From NCBI RefSeq assembly GCF_004342905.1, contig NZ_SMAN01000016.1:1-64000 (forward strand): DNA of 64,000 nt, written 5' to 3'. The position numbers and the translations under genes were made by a program. Under the pieces are notes generated by a model. It searched no databases. It was not told where the DNA came from and saw only the letters and a program-made list of their open reading frames with translations. The stretch comes from Melghiribacillus thermohalophilus. Its GTDB lineage: Bacteria > Bacillota > Bacilli > Bacillales > Alkalibacillaceae. Below are positions 26,285 to 35,628 of the stretch, one piece after another (position 1 is the stretch's first letter; each line of letters opens with the position of its first letter).

Positions 26285-29200
26285 ATGGCTAACAAACGTT
26301 CAGAAAAAAAACATAAATGGCTCGAAAAATCGCTTGAACTCTGGAACCAGGGCCGTATACAAAAATATGTTCGAATGTCTTACGACGTCACCTGGAATGT
26401 GATTTTATTTTTCTTAATTATCGGACTCATCGGAATCTTTTTTGCCGGTGGTGTCGGGGCCGGTTATTTTGCATCCCTTGTGAAGGATGAGCCAATCCGG
26501 AGTCAGGCGGAAATGAAGAAACAAATTTATAATTACGAAGAAACAACCCTTGTATATTTTGACGACAATAAGTATCTGGGAAAACTGAGTTCTGATATTT
26601 ATCGAGAGGAAGTCACTATTCAACAAGTATCTAAGCATCTGCTCAATGCCATCATAGCAACTGAGGACGAATACTTTTATGAACATCAGGGAGTTGTGCC
26701 TAAAGCTATTTTGCGGGCATTGTTCCAGGAAGTAACGAACTCATCTACGAAGTCAGGCGGAAGTACACTGACCCAGCAGCTTATTAAAAACCAGATTTTG
26801 ACCAATGAGGTTTCCTTTGAACGAAAAGCTAAGGAAATTTTGCTGGCCCTGCGCCTTGAAAAGTTTTTTGACAAAGACGAAATACTAGAAGCCTATTTAA
26901 ATGTCGTCCCTTTTGGAAGAGATTCTTCAGGACGGAACATCGCAGGTGTACAATCCGCAGCACAGGGCATTTTTGGGGTGGATGCAAAGGATTTAAATCT
27001 TCCACAGGCGGCATTTATTGCCGGACTGCCGCAAAGCCCCTTCTATTACACACCTTTTAAAAACAGCGGCGAATTAAAAAGTCAGGAAGGAATCGAACCA
27101 GGGCTCAGACGGATGAAAATTGTGCTGGAGCGGATGTATGAAACAGGCATGATTACGAAAGAAGAATATGAAAATGCCTTGAATTATGACATTACGAAAG
27201 ATTTCTCAGAGCCAACCCCTCTGCCGGTTCACCAATACCCTTACCTCACCTTTGAAATTGAGGAAAGGGCCCGAGAAATATTAGCAGGCATCCTGGCAGA
27301 AAAAGATGGGTATACAAAGGAAGATCTTGAAACAAATGATGAACTGCGGGATCAGTACATGATTATTGCAGATCGGGATTTGCGTCAGAACGGATATAAG
27401 ATTCACACGACCATTGATAAAGAAATTTACGATGAATTTCAGAAAATCGCTAAAGAATATGACCAATACAAACCTACGCATACCATCATAGAAGTAGATC
27501 CTGAAACAGGAGAACGCCAGCCAAAGGAACTTCCAGTACAGGCAGGGGCAATTTTAATTGAAAATAGTACCGGAAAAATCATTGCCTTTGTTGGTGGACG
27601 GGACTTTGAATCCAATGAACTGAATCATGCAACCTATACCATGCGTCCAAACGGAAGTACCATGAAACCCCTTTTAGACTATGCACCGGCATTTGAAATG
27701 GGCGTTTATCAGCCGGGTACGCCAATACCAGACGTTAAGTTCAATTATTACGGCTGGACACCAAGTAACTACGTTGAATATAGGGAATACGGGCTGACCA
27801 GTGCCCGTGAAGCTCTGGCCAAGTCCCATAACATCTCCGCCGCCAGGGTGTATCTGGATATTTTACACGAGCGGCCTGCAGAATATTTAAAACAAATGGG
27901 CTTTACATCTTTGACGGAAGGGGATATGGAGAACGCTTCTATGTCCATCGGCGGTCTTACAGAAGGTGTTACCGTTGAAGAAAATGTCAACGCCTATGTC
28001 ACCTTTGCCAATTACGGGAAGTTTATGGATGCTTATATGATTGAAAAAATTGAGAGTAAAGACGGTGAGGTCGTTTACCAGCATGAAACCGAGCCTGTGG
28101 AGGTCTTTTCTCCCCAGACATCCTATTTAGTCCTGGATATGATGCGGGATGTGCTGGAATACGGAACAGCAACCTATGCCAATTATGTCCTGAATCATAA
28201 GAATGTGGACTGGGCCGGAAAAACAGGTACCTCTCAGGAATTGATGGATACCTGGTTTGTGGCCACCAACCCCAATGTCACCATCGGCAGCTGGATGGGG
28301 TATGATACCTATGATGCGAATGGGGACGGCAAAGCAGATCCCGGAACCATTAACTTAAAATGTCATTCATGTGAACTCAGTTATAGCAACCGTAATATCA
28401 GATTCTGGGGTCTGCTTGTCAATGCAGCATCTGAAATCCGTCCGGATCTGATGATTCCAGATGAAAGGTTTAAAAATCCTGGCGGCATTGTACGAACAAG
28501 TATATGTGAAGTGTCAGGACTGCTAGCGAGTGAAGCCTGTCAGGAAGCTGGCCTTGTGAAATCAGAAATATTCAATGCAAAATATGCTCCCACCAAAAGA
28601 GACTATAGTTTAATAAAAGGAAATTATGTGACAATTGATGATCAAATATATGCTGCCCTTGATCAAACTCCAGAAGAATTTACCGAAGAAGGATTTTTCT
28701 TGAATCCGGACTATATAAAAGATCAGGAATGGGATAAACTGGACAATTTAGAGAAATTGATTCCGGATCGTCCAGGATGGGACAAAATCAAAATTCCCGA
28801 AACAAACGATTTTCCAAATGATAAAAAAGCACCCTCTGCCCCGAGAAGTGTGAAAATCAATAAAAATCAATTGGTCTGGAAAAAACCAAAGGAAAAAGAC
28901 GTCATCGGGTATCGGATTTATCAGAGTGACCAGGAAGAACAGAAAGGACAACTGATTGGGAATACAACTGAATTGAAATTTTCCTTGCCGACAAAACATA
29001 AAATGTACTACGTGACAGCAGTGGACTACTTTGGACAGGAATCTTCCCCTTCAAAGGCAGTCATTTATGGCGAACTGCCGCCTGAGGATCCATGTGAAGA
29101 CGGGAACAGAGATGATGAGTTGTGTAATGAAGAAGAGCCGCCCGCAGATCATGATGATCCTGCAGAAGGAGATGAAGGTTCTGAAAATGGCGGAAACGAC

Positions 29201-29290
29201 ACACCTGTCGATGGCGGCGGTAGTGATGAGGAAAATAACAATAATCAGGATGGAGATCCCAAAGAAGAAGAATCTGATGAAAATCCTTAA
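26285..29290 (+). CDS. Class A penicillin-binding protein (PBP1A family) with Fn3-like domain and acidic tail
   Basis: About 1001 residues. A short basic cytoplasmic tail and one membrane segment (IGLIGIFFAGGVGAGYF) lead to a GT51 glycosyltransferase domain (about 90-260) with Glu in ATEDEYFYEHQG and the GGSTLTQQL motif. The transpeptidase domain has SxxK in GSTMKPLLD, SxN in SHNISAARV and KTG in AGKTGTSQ. A fibronectin-III-like segment (about 845-920, APSAPRSVKI to VTAVDYFGQ) and an Asp/Glu/Gly-rich tail follow. It polymerises and crosslinks peptidoglycan outside the membrane. The ATG at 26285, 9 nt after AGGAGG, is preferred over a TTG at 26279. It lies divergently from tyrS, where B. subtilis has other genes. 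Confidence 0.93.
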   Translation: MANKRSEKKHKWLEKSLELWNQGRIQKYVRMSYDVTWNVILFFLIIGLIGIFFAGGVGAGYFASLVKDEPIRSQAEMKKQIYNYEETTLVYFDDNKYLGKLSSDIYREEVTIQQVSKHLLNAIIATEDEYFYEHQGVVPKAILRALFQEVTNSSTKSGGSTLTQQLIKNQILTNEVSFERKAKEILLALRLEKFFDKDEILEAYLNVVPFGRDSSGRNIAGVQSAAQGIFGVDAKDLNLPQAAFIAGLPQSPFYYTPFKNSGELKSQEGIEPGLRRMKIVLERMYETGMITKEEYENALNYDITKDFSEPTPLPVHQYPYLTFEIEERAREILAGILAEKDGYTKEDLETNDELRDQYMIIADRDLRQNGYKIHTTIDKEIYDEFQKIAKEYDQYKPTHTIIEVDPETGERQPKELPVQAGAILIENSTGKIIAFVGGRDFESNELNHATYTMRPNGSTMKPLLDYAPAFEMGVYQPGTPIPDVKFNYYGWTPSNYVEYREYGLTSAREALAKSHNISAARVYLDILHERPAEYLKQMGFTSLTEGDMENASMSIGGLTEGVTVEENVNAYVTFANYGKFMDAYMIEKIESKDGEVVYQHETEPVEVFSPQTSYLVLDMMRDVLEYGTATYANYVLNHKNVDWAGKTGTSQELMDTWFVATNPNVTIGSWMGYDTYDANGDGKADPGTINLKCHSCELSYSNRNIRFWGLLVNAASEIRPDLMIPDERFKNPGGIVRTSICEVSGLLASEACQEAGLVKSEIFNAKYAPTKRDYSLIKGNYVTIDDQIYAALDQTPEEFTEEGFFLNPDYIKDQEWDKLDNLEKLIPDRPGWDKIKIPETNDFPNDKKAPSAPRSVKINKNQLVWKKPKEKDVIGYRIYQSDQEEQKGQLIGNTTELKFSLPTKHKMYYVTAVDYFGQESSPSKAVIYGELPPEDPCEDGNRDDELCNEEEPPADHDDPAEGDEGSENGGNDTPVDGGGSDEENNNNQDGDPKEEESDENP

Positions 29291-29364
29291 TCATTGACTG
29301 GTAAATCCAACCAGCGATTTTTCAATCCTTTCATGAAAGACTGGGGTAAAACGGCAAATGAACG

Positions 29365-29402
29365 ATCCGAACGATATTCAATCGTCAGAATGTCGTTCGG
29401 AT
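29365..29402. repeat. Dispersed palindrome, copy 1
   Basis: Perfect 10-bp arms ATCCGAACGA (29365-29374) and TCGTTCGGAT (29393-29402) around an 18-nt loop. Related copies lie at 40627-40670 and 58554-58593. Confidence 0.75.
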
Positions 29403-29863
29403 ATGTTTATGCACAGTCAACGTGCTTCGCTGTTCGCCAGGTTCCCGAGGCCAACCATTCTTCTTTCTTTCGGGATTTTCATCCTGTACTATTCCCGCTG
29501 GAGTCTACGAATGTTAACTACGTGAATTGTTCCTAAACCATTGTGGTTTATCTTTTCCACCGCTCATTCCTTTTTGGCCCCAGCCTGATAGGCTTTCTTA
29601 TCATCATTACCGTATGGGTTTCAACCATTCGCAAAACATTATACCAATCCTTCCCGACTCATTCCACAGGTAATCGCTCTCCTCCTGAGCATTCGTTCCA
29701 TCCCGCGGGGATGCTGGAACGACTCTGGGAAATCTGCTTCAGCCCCCGGGTGATTGCATTACATCTTTGGACGATCAGTACCGGTTTTTGGGTCACTGCC
29801 GGATCCCTCCCCGGCCATCCATCAAACATAACAAAATTTTCATATTTATTTTCAGCATCATCG

Positions 29864-29891
29864 TTTAAAATCACGAATCTTCTTGTATAAT
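29864..29891 (+). promoter_or_regulatory. Candidate sigma-A promoter of acuABC
   Basis: TTTAAA (29864-29869), a 16-nt spacer and a consensus TATAAT (29886-29891) lie about 40 nt before the acuA start. No good cre site for CcpA was found in the region. Confidence 0.45.
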
Positions 29892-29930
29892 TGGTATTAA
29901 CTGATGTCTTCATAAACAGGTGGTGCAGGA

Positions 29931-30569
29931 ATGAAACATCCAAAAACCTATCATTCCACTGAAATACAAACTGAAAATGAAACCATTTTCATTCACGGTC
30001 CCTTAAGTTCCGAAGAGCTTTCAACATATGACTTCCATGAAGGGCTGGATGCCTTTCGTCCTCCAAAGAAACAGTTCGAGGCCATCCAACAAATCGCTGA
30101 ATTTGAGGAAGGCCGTATCAATGTGGCAAGTGTGAACCAGCAAATTGTAGGCTATGTGACCTTTTTATATCCGGATCCCCTTGAAAGATGGTCCACATTC
30201 CAGATGGAGGATTTGCTGGAACTGGGGGCTATCGAAGTTGCTCCTGATTACAGGGGACATAAAGTAGGATCAACGCTCCTTAACATGTCTATGATGGATG
30301 AGGCAATGGAAAACTATATTATCATCACAACGGAATATTACTGGCACTGGGATTTAAAAGGCACTGGCTTAAATGTCTGGCAGTATCGTGAGATCATGCA
30401 GAAAATGATGGCTGCCGGGGGGCTAGAGCCATATGCAACTGATGATCCCGAAATTGTTTCCCATCCCGCTAATTGCCTGCTTGCCCGAATTGGGAAAAAT
30501 GTACCACAGGAATCCATTGACAAGTTTCATGAATTGCGCTTTCTCGGCAGAAAAAGGAATCGATATTAG
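29931..30569 (+). CDS. acuA: GNAT acetyltransferase AcuA (acetyl-CoA synthetase inactivation)
   Basis: 212 residues, matching AcuA length. In B. subtilis AcuA acetylates and inactivates acetyl-CoA synthetase. The GNAT core is visible: the ELGAIEVAPDYRGHKVGSTLL acetyl-CoA-binding region (about 100-120) with the R/Q-x-x-G-x-G/A-like loop RGHKVG. It is first of acuA-acuB-acuC, with 11 bp to acuB. Unlike in B. subtilis, acsA is not next to it, so its target must be encoded elsewhere. Confidence 0.93.
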   Translation: MKHPKTYHSTEIQTENETIFIHGPLSSEELSTYDFHEGLDAFRPPKKQFEAIQQIAEFEEGRINVASVNQQIVGYVTFLYPDPLERWSTFQMEDLLELGAIEVAPDYRGHKVGSTLLNMSMMDEAMENYIIITTEYYWHWDLKGTGLNVWQYREIMQKMMAAGGLEPYATDDPEIVSHPANCLLARIGKNVPQESIDKFHELRFLGRKRNRY

Positions 30570-30580
30570 GAGGGAAGCAC

Positions 30581-31228
30581 ATGTTAGTAGAAGAAGTAAT
30601 GACGAGGGAAGTGGTTACCCTTCCCCCTACTGCTACAATTGAAAACGCTTTAAAATTATTAAGTAAGCACCGAATCAGACACATCCCAATCGTAGATGAT
30701 AACCATCACGTCATCGGCATTGTTTCAGACCGGGATGTCAGGGATGCCAGCCCGTCCATTTTTGAAAATGATCCTGACCCAGAAGAGTTTAAAAAAGAAA
30801 TCCAGAACATCATGTCCACACCAGTGATTACGGTCCATCCCCTTGATTTCATTGAAGAAGTAGCTGCTATTTTCTATGAAAATGAAATTGCCTGTGTCCC
30901 AGTCACCAAGGAAAACAAGCTGGTCGGAATTGTGACCGAGAAAGATGTACTGTACACGCTGATTCAACTGACCGGGGTCCACGTCCAGAGTTCCCAGATC
31001 GAAATAAAAGTGAAAAACAAAGTCGGAGTCCTCCCCGCGGTTACAAATATTATTGCCAAACATAAGATTAACATCTGTTCCGTTCTTGTTTATCCTGATC
31101 CCGAAGACGATGATTACAAAATATTAGTTTTCCGAATACAAACGATGAATCCGCTTCCAGTTATTCAGGAACTAAAAGACGAAGGATATGAGGTATTATG
31201 GCCAAATATGCCGGGGATTACAAAATGA
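30581..31228 (+). CDS. acuB: CBS and ACT domain protein AcuB
   Basis: 215 residues. Two CBS domains (about 1-60 and 75-135, with VIGIVSDRDVRDA and LVGIVTEKDVL motifs) are followed by an ACT domain (about 140-210, from VKNKVGVLPAVTNI). Such proteins sense nucleotides or amino acids. AcuB belongs to the acetoin/acetate utilisation operon, but its molecular job is not established. It has a strong AGGAGG start site and overlaps acuC by 4 bp (ATGA). Confidence 0.93.
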   Translation: MLVEEVMTREVVTLPPTATIENALKLLSKHRIRHIPIVDDNHHVIGIVSDRDVRDASPSIFENDPDPEEFKKEIQNIMSTPVITVHPLDFIEEVAAIFYENEIACVPVTKENKLVGIVTEKDVLYTLIQLTGVHVQSSQIEIKVKNKVGVLPAVTNIIAKHKINICSVLVYPDPEDDDYKILVFRIQTMNPLPVIQELKDEGYEVLWPNMPGITK

Positions 31229-32397
31229 ATTGTACATCCGCATTCGTTTATTCTGAACAGTTTACGAACTATCGATTTCATGATGAACACCCCTTTAACC
31301 AAAAACGGGTGGTGCTGACTTACGAGTTATTGAAAGAGTCAGGGGCCTTAAACAATAATCAGGTTCTTCCACCTCGCCTTGCAACCGATGATGAAATCAA
31401 ACTGGTACATGATGGTGCTTATATTGAAGCCGTGAAAAAAGCAGGTGAAGGCAAATTATCGGAAAGCAAAGCCGCAGAATATGGTCTGGGTACAGAAGAT
31501 ACCCCTGTTTTCAAAAATATGCATGAAGCCTCTGCATGGATGGTGGGAGGTTCCCTGCAGGCCGTCGATGCCGTTTTAGAAGGAAAAGTTCAGCATGCTT
31601 TAAATCTTGGAGGGGGACTTCACCACGGGTTTAAACGAAAAGCTTCTGGATTTTGCATTTATAATGATGGAGCCATTGCGATTGAATATATCCGCCAAAA
31701 ATATGGTTTTCGGGTACTGTATGTAGATACTGACGCCCATCATGGAGATGGAGTACAGTGGGCATTTTATGATGACCCGAATGTATGCACCCTCTCCATT
31801 CATGAAACAGGGCGTTACCTATTTCCGGGTACCGGGAATGTCAATGAGCGCGGACAGAAAGAAGGATACGGCTATTCTTTTAATATTCCGATTGATGCAT
31901 TTACTGAAGATGAGTCATTTATTGAGGTATATAAGACGGCATTAACAGAAGTAATGGAATACTTCAAACCGGATGTCATCGTAACTCAGAACGGCGTAGA
32001 TGCTCATTATTTCGATCCCCTTACCCATCTGTATGGAACGATGAACCTATATGAATGTATTCCAAAACTGGCCCATGAACTCGCCCATACATATTGCGAT
32101 GGAAGATGGATTGCTCTTGGAGGAGGAGGATATGACATCTGGCGGGTTGTTCCAAGAGCCTGGTCACAACTGTGGAAAATTATGACGACCAACACTCCCT
32201 TTTCAGGCCCATTGCCGGAAAGATGGCTCAAAAAGTGGAAGGATGAAGCCCCGGTTCCTCTACCTGAAACATGGGAAGATATTGAACCATTATATAAAGC
32301 AATCCCAAGAAAAATGGAAATTACGGAAAAAAATAAACAGAACCTTGACAAAGCTATGCAATGGATCCGAAATCAAAAAAATACACCCTATTCATAA
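31225..32397 (+). CDS. acuC: Histone deacetylase-like protein AcuC
   Basis: About 390 residues. AcuC-type enzymes are zinc deacetylases that reverse AcuA acetylation of acetyl-CoA synthetase. Class I/II HDAC motifs: GGGLHHGFK with the paired His, VDTDAHHGDGVQWAF with zinc ligands Asp and His, SIHETGRYLFPGTG, and the late GGGGYD with its Tyr-Asp. The ATG at 31225 overlaps the acuB stop and gives the family start MNCTSAFVYS...EHPFNQKR. An in-frame ATG at 31198 lies inside acuB and is less likely. Confidence 0.94.
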   Translation: MNCTSAFVYSEQFTNYRFHDEHPFNQKRVVLTYELLKESGALNNNQVLPPRLATDDEIKLVHDGAYIEAVKKAGEGKLSESKAAEYGLGTEDTPVFKNMHEASAWMVGGSLQAVDAVLEGKVQHALNLGGGLHHGFKRKASGFCIYNDGAIAIEYIRQKYGFRVLYVDTDAHHGDGVQWAFYDDPNVCTLSIHETGRYLFPGTGNVNERGQKEGYGYSFNIPIDAFTEDESFIEVYKTALTEVMEYFKPDVIVTQNGVDAHYFDPLTHLYGTMNLYECIPKLAHELAHTYCDGRWIALGGGGYDIWRVVPRAWSQLWKIMTTNTPFSGPLPERWLKKWKDEAPVPLPETWEDIEPLYKAIPRKMEITEKNKQNLDKAMQWIRNQKNTPYS

Positions 32398-32531
32398 ATA
32401 TTGCGGGGCATCCACCGATGTACCCGGATAATCGGGAGGAGCTGTAATGCTAAAAGGAACCAGAATCGATTCCCATTTCCCATTAAGGCAGTCAGCGCAA
32501 TGACCTGGAAACCACCAACCTTTCACTAGAA

Positions 32532-32570
32532 AGCGGACGTCCACCAAAATAGGGGACGCCCGCCTTTTTT
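32532..32570. terminator. Shared terminator of acuC and motS
   Basis: GCGGACGTCC (32533-32542) and GGGACGCCCGC (32553-32563) pair imperfectly and are followed by TTTTTT. It sits between convergent acuC and motS. Confidence 0.7.
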
Positions 32571-33375
32571 AAGGATTAACGACTTGTTCAGGTTCTAAAA
32601 TAACAATTTCCACCCTGCGGTTTTTTCGCCAGTTTTCAGGAGAATTATTCTCAGCAACTGGTCTTGTATCGCCGTATCCGACGGCCTGGAAACGGGTTGG
32701 ATCCAGTTTTTCTTCTGCTTCCAGAAGATAACGAATCACACTGCTGGCTCTCGCACCTGATAACTCCCAGTTTGAAGGGTAGCGATATGTATTGATTGGC
32801 CGGCTGTCTGTATGTCCCTCTACCCTTACATGATTTGGAATGTTTTCAAGCAGTTTGCTTACTTTATTTAAAAATGGTTTTCCTTCATCGATGATTTCAG
32901 CCTGTCCGGTCTCAAAAAGCACCTTTTCCTGAAGCGTCAAAACCACACCCCGGTCGGTTCGTACGGCCGTAATAACATGATGTAGGTTCTCATCGGTCAA
33001 AAATTGATTGATTTCTGTTATCAGTTCATTTAGAGAATCTTCTTCTTGCTCGCCTTCGCCTGCCCCTTCACCATTCCCCTGCCCACGGTCTTCTGTATAG
33101 TCATTCGAGGGGGTGGAAATATCATCAAAAGTTCCTTCATCCCTGATGTCTGTCGTTTTTTCTGATGGGTTTTCCATCGGTACAACGGATGGATAAAAAT
33201 CAAAAATGACTCTTTCCCGATAAGACTCCGCTACCGCAGTAAATTTTTCAGCATCGATCTGGGACATTGAAAAAAGCAATATAAAAAACACAAGAATCAG
33301 TGTCATTAAATCCGAATACGTAACCATCCATCCCGGTGCGTTGTTTTGCTCTTTCTTTTTCTTCTTAAGACTCAT
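32569..33375 (-). CDS. motS: Flagellar stator protein MotS (Na+-type MotB homologue)
   Basis: About 268 residues. One N-terminal membrane segment follows the essential ion-binding Asp in MVTYSDLMTLILVFF, with an OmpA/MotB peptidoglycan-binding domain (about 150-260; VEGHTDSRPI, NWELSGARASSVIRYLL) at the C-terminus. The linker is unusually acidic and Gly-rich. Assignment to MotS rather than MotB rests on the ccpA-motP-motS order known from B. subtilis, where this pair is the Na+-driven stator. The ATG at 33375 with GGGAG upstream overlaps the motP end by 11 bp. Confidence 0.9.
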   Translation of the reverse strand: MSLKKKKKEQNNAPGWMVTYSDLMTLILVFFILLFSMSQIDAEKFTAVAESYRERVIFDFYPSVVPMENPSEKTTDIRDEGTFDDISTPSNDYTEDRGQGNGEGAGEGEQEEDSLNELITEINQFLTDENLHHVITAVRTDRGVVLTLQEKVLFETGQAEIIDEGKPFLNKVSKLLENIPNHVRVEGHTDSRPINTYRYPSNWELSGARASSVIRYLLEAEEKLDPTRFQAVGYGDTRPVAENNSPENWRKNRRVEIVILEPEQVVNP

Positions 33376-34189
33376 TGATGGTCTCTCCCACAAATTCGTC
33401 TTCTAACTTCGCTTCTTCGCTTTCCCTGTCTTTATCTGACAGGAACGCACTTAATTTTTCTTCCAGTATTTTCGGGTTCTGACCGGATTGTACCCCGATA
33501 ATGCCTTCTATAACAATCTGTTTCATAAATACTTCCTGCTCTGTTTTATTTTCAAGCTTAGAGGCCATTGGAAGGAAAACAAGATTTGCCAGTACAGTCC
33601 CGTAAAAAGTTGTTAAAAGGGCAACTGCCATGCTCGGACCCAGGGTTTCTGGCTGGGTTAAATTATTCAGCATTAATACCAGCCCAATCAGGGTACCAAT
33701 CATTCCCCATGCCGGAGCATATTGGCCGGCCTTCTCAAGAATAGCCCGTCCCCTTTGATGCCGTTCTTCCATGGCAGTTATTTCTGCATTCATGATATCA
33801 TTGATGACTTCCGGTTCGATTCCATCGACTGCAAGCAGTACACCCTTTTTAATAAAAGGGTCATCCACTTCTTCCACTACATTTTCCAGGGCGAGCAATC
33901 CTTCCCGTCTCGCTGTTTCCGACAGTCGAATAAATAAATGAATTAAATCCCGCAAATTGTGATCATTTTTTCGGAAAGCTTCTTTGAACACCCTTCCTAG
34001 CAGTTTCACCTCATCCAGGTTAAAATTGATTAAGAGTGCCGCAGTAAGTCCTCCGAGAACAATGATGATAGAAGATAACTGTATAAAAAGGACCGCGCCG
34101 CCCCATCCTCCATTTGCATAAATACCAACCAGAATCATTGTGCTTCCAATAAAGATGCCTAATGGTGTTAAAATATCACTCCGCTTCAT
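33365..34189 (-). CDS. motP: Flagellar stator protein MotP (Na+-type MotA homologue)
   Basis: About 274 residues with four membrane segments in the MotA/TolQ/ExbB pattern (ILTPLGIFIG, IIIVLGGLTAALL, PAWGMIGTLIGLVLML, AVALLTTFYGTVLANLVFLP). The cytoplasmic loop between segments 2 and 3 holds the charged residues that contact the rotor. Together with MotS it forms a Na+-driven stator, which fits a saline or alkaline habitat. The ATG at 34189 with AGGGAG upstream is preferred over an ATG at 34207. It is separated from ccpA by about 50 bp, so read-through from ccpA is likely. Confidence 0.92.
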   Translation of the reverse strand: MKRSDILTPLGIFIGSTMILVGIYANGGWGGAVLFIQLSSIIIVLGGLTAALLINFNLDEVKLLGRVFKEAFRKNDHNLRDLIHLFIRLSETARREGLLALENVVEEVDDPFIKKGVLLAVDGIEPEVINDIMNAEITAMEERHQRGRAILEKAGQYAPAWGMIGTLIGLVLMLNNLTQPETLGPSMAVALLTTFYGTVLANLVFLPMASKLENKTEQEVFMKQIVIEGIIGVQSGQNPKILEEKLSAFLSDKDRESEEAKLEDEFVGETINES

Positions 34190-34242
34190 CGTCTCTCTCC
34201 CTAACATCAGACTTTTATCTACATTTTATATCGGATGCTCCT

Positions 34243-35241
34243 TCACTTTGTTGAGTTTCTTTCGACAATTCGATGTGGAAGAATGACGTTTTGTTCGGTC
34301 ACTTCTTCATGATTCATGTACTTTGTTAAAAGACGCATGGAAACAGCCCCAATATCATACATAGGCTGAACAACCGTTGTCAGTGTAGGGCGGATCATGG
34401 TGGCAAGCTTCGTATTGTCAAATCCAAACACTTCAATATCACCTGGCACCTGCAGTCCTCTGTCCTGAATGCCGTGAACAACCCCGAGAGCCATTTCATC
34501 GGAAGCAGCAAAAATCGCAGTAGGAGGCTCTTTTAGTTTTAACAGATATTCCGCAGCGTCCAGCCCAGACTGATACGTATAGTCCCCTTTGACCAGGAGT
34601 TCTTCGTCAAACGAAATGCCCGCTTCATTTAATGCCTTCCTGTAACCGACAATTTTTTCATCGTTAATAACGGTATCAAGGGGGCCGGACACAATGGCTA
34701 TTCGTTTATTTCCATGTTTTAATAAAAGCTGAACCGCTTCATAGGAAGCTTGTTCATAGTCAATATTTACCGATGGAATTTCGCTCGTTTCATCAACGGT
34801 TGCAGCCAGTACGACTGGAACCGGAGCACTCTTAAATTCTTTAATATGGTCTTCTGTAATCGTTCCTCCCATAAAAACGATTCCATCCACCTGTTTGCCT
34901 AACATGGTATTAATCAGATGAATTTCTTTATTTTTGTTCTGATCCGAATTGCTTAAAATAATATTGTATTTATACATGGTAGCAATATCTTCAATTCCCC
35001 TGGCCAATTCCGCAAAAAAGACGCTCGATATATCGGGAATAATCACTCCAACCGTAGTTGTCTTTTTGCTCGCCAGTCCTCTTGCTACTGCATTCGGACG
35101 ATAACCCAGTTTTTCAATCGCATCAAGGACCTTTTTTCTCGTTGACGGTTTTACATTTGGGTTGCCATTGACAACCCTTGAAACCGTAGCCATTGACACA
35201 TTTGCTTCACGAGCCACATCATATATGGTTACACTGTTCAT
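34243..35241 (-). CDS. ccpA: Catabolite control protein A
   Basis: About 332 residues, the LacI/GalR family length. CcpA with P-Ser-HPr binds cre sites to control carbon catabolism. The N-terminal HTH is [31 protein letters not shown]-like (positions 4-33), with the hinge helix [11 protein letters not shown], then the periplasmic-binding-like sensor domain ([16 protein letters not shown] to the C-terminus). The third ATG (35241) is chosen because AAGGAGG lies 9 nt upstream; the first ATG abuts it. The motPS genes follow, as in B. subtilis. Confidence 0.96.
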   Translation of the reverse strand: MNSVTIYDVAREANVSMATVSRVVNGNPNVKPSTRKKVLDAIEKLGYRPNAVARGLASKKTTTVGVIIPDISSVFFAELARGIEDIATMYKYNIILSNSDQNKNKEIHLINTMLGKQVDGIVFMGGTITEDHIKEFKSAPVPVVLAATVDETSEIPSVNIDYEQASYEAVQLLLKHGNKRIAIVSGPLDTVINDEKIVGYRKALNEAGISFDEELLVKGDYTYQSGLDAAEYLLKLKEPPTAIFAASDEMALGVVHGIQDRGLQVPGDIEVFGFDNTKLATMIRPTLTTVVQPMYDIGAVSMRLLTKYMNHEEVTEQNVILPHRIVERNSTK

Positions 35242-35293
35242 TTCCATCATCCTCCTTTAATGCATCCGATTGTACCCGATGTATATATCTGTT

Positions 35294-35322
35294 ATCATAC
35301 GACAAACTTTTTAAGCAGGCAA
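35294..35322 (-). promoter_or_regulatory. Candidate promoter of ccpA
   Basis: On the minus strand TTGCCT (35322-35317), a 17-nt spacer and TATGAT (35299-35294) lie about 55 nt before the ccpA start. Confidence 0.4.
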
Positions 35323-35512
35323 CGTTCAGACAACAAAGTCTTCAGTTTTATTATATACTATCATTTTTTCAGACACCCTTCGTCCCGGTTCATTTCACTT
35401 AATCTTCACATTCACCGGTACTTCATCAACATCTTTCCATATTCATTAACCGGATTGCTAAATTCTTTCCAGTGAAGATTATTCTTATTGCCAGGAAATC
35501 AATTGAAATAAA

Positions 35513-35557
35513 AATCACCATCCGTTGTTTCATATCCTTCTGAAACGGATGGTGATT
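35513..35557 (-). terminator. Terminator of the DAHP synthase gene
   Basis: AATCACCATCCGTT (35513-35526) and AACGGATGGTGATT (35544-35557) form a perfect 14-bp stem. On the minus strand a T-rich run follows. Confidence 0.8.
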
Positions 35558-35628
35558 GGAGAAAACATTATCCTAAATATGATTCGGCATACGAATGAAA
35601 AAATCTCTTTTCTGCTAACTGTTCTTCA

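Larger units (their letters stand above)
29291..29930. other. Long intergenic region with a dispersed-repeat copy and degenerate repeat-like sequence
   Basis: No credible gene in 640 bp. It holds the first copy of the ATCCGAACGA palindrome (29365-29402). Outer flanks CTGGGGTAAAA (29341) and TTTTTGGCCCCAG (29570-29582) look like inverted remnants of one larger repeat. Open frames at 29543-29890 (+) and 29659-29943 (-) have low-complexity, repeat-like translations and are not called. The 3' end carries the acuA promoter region. Confidence 0.5.

Noticed and set aside
29543-29943. Open frames on both strands in the acuA upstream gap
   Set aside because: Translations look like repeated intergenic DNA, with no start signals; treated as repeat-derived.
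30639-30653. cre-like TTGAAAACGCTTTAA inside acuB
   Set aside because: Lacks the final CA of the cre consensus and lies in a coding region.
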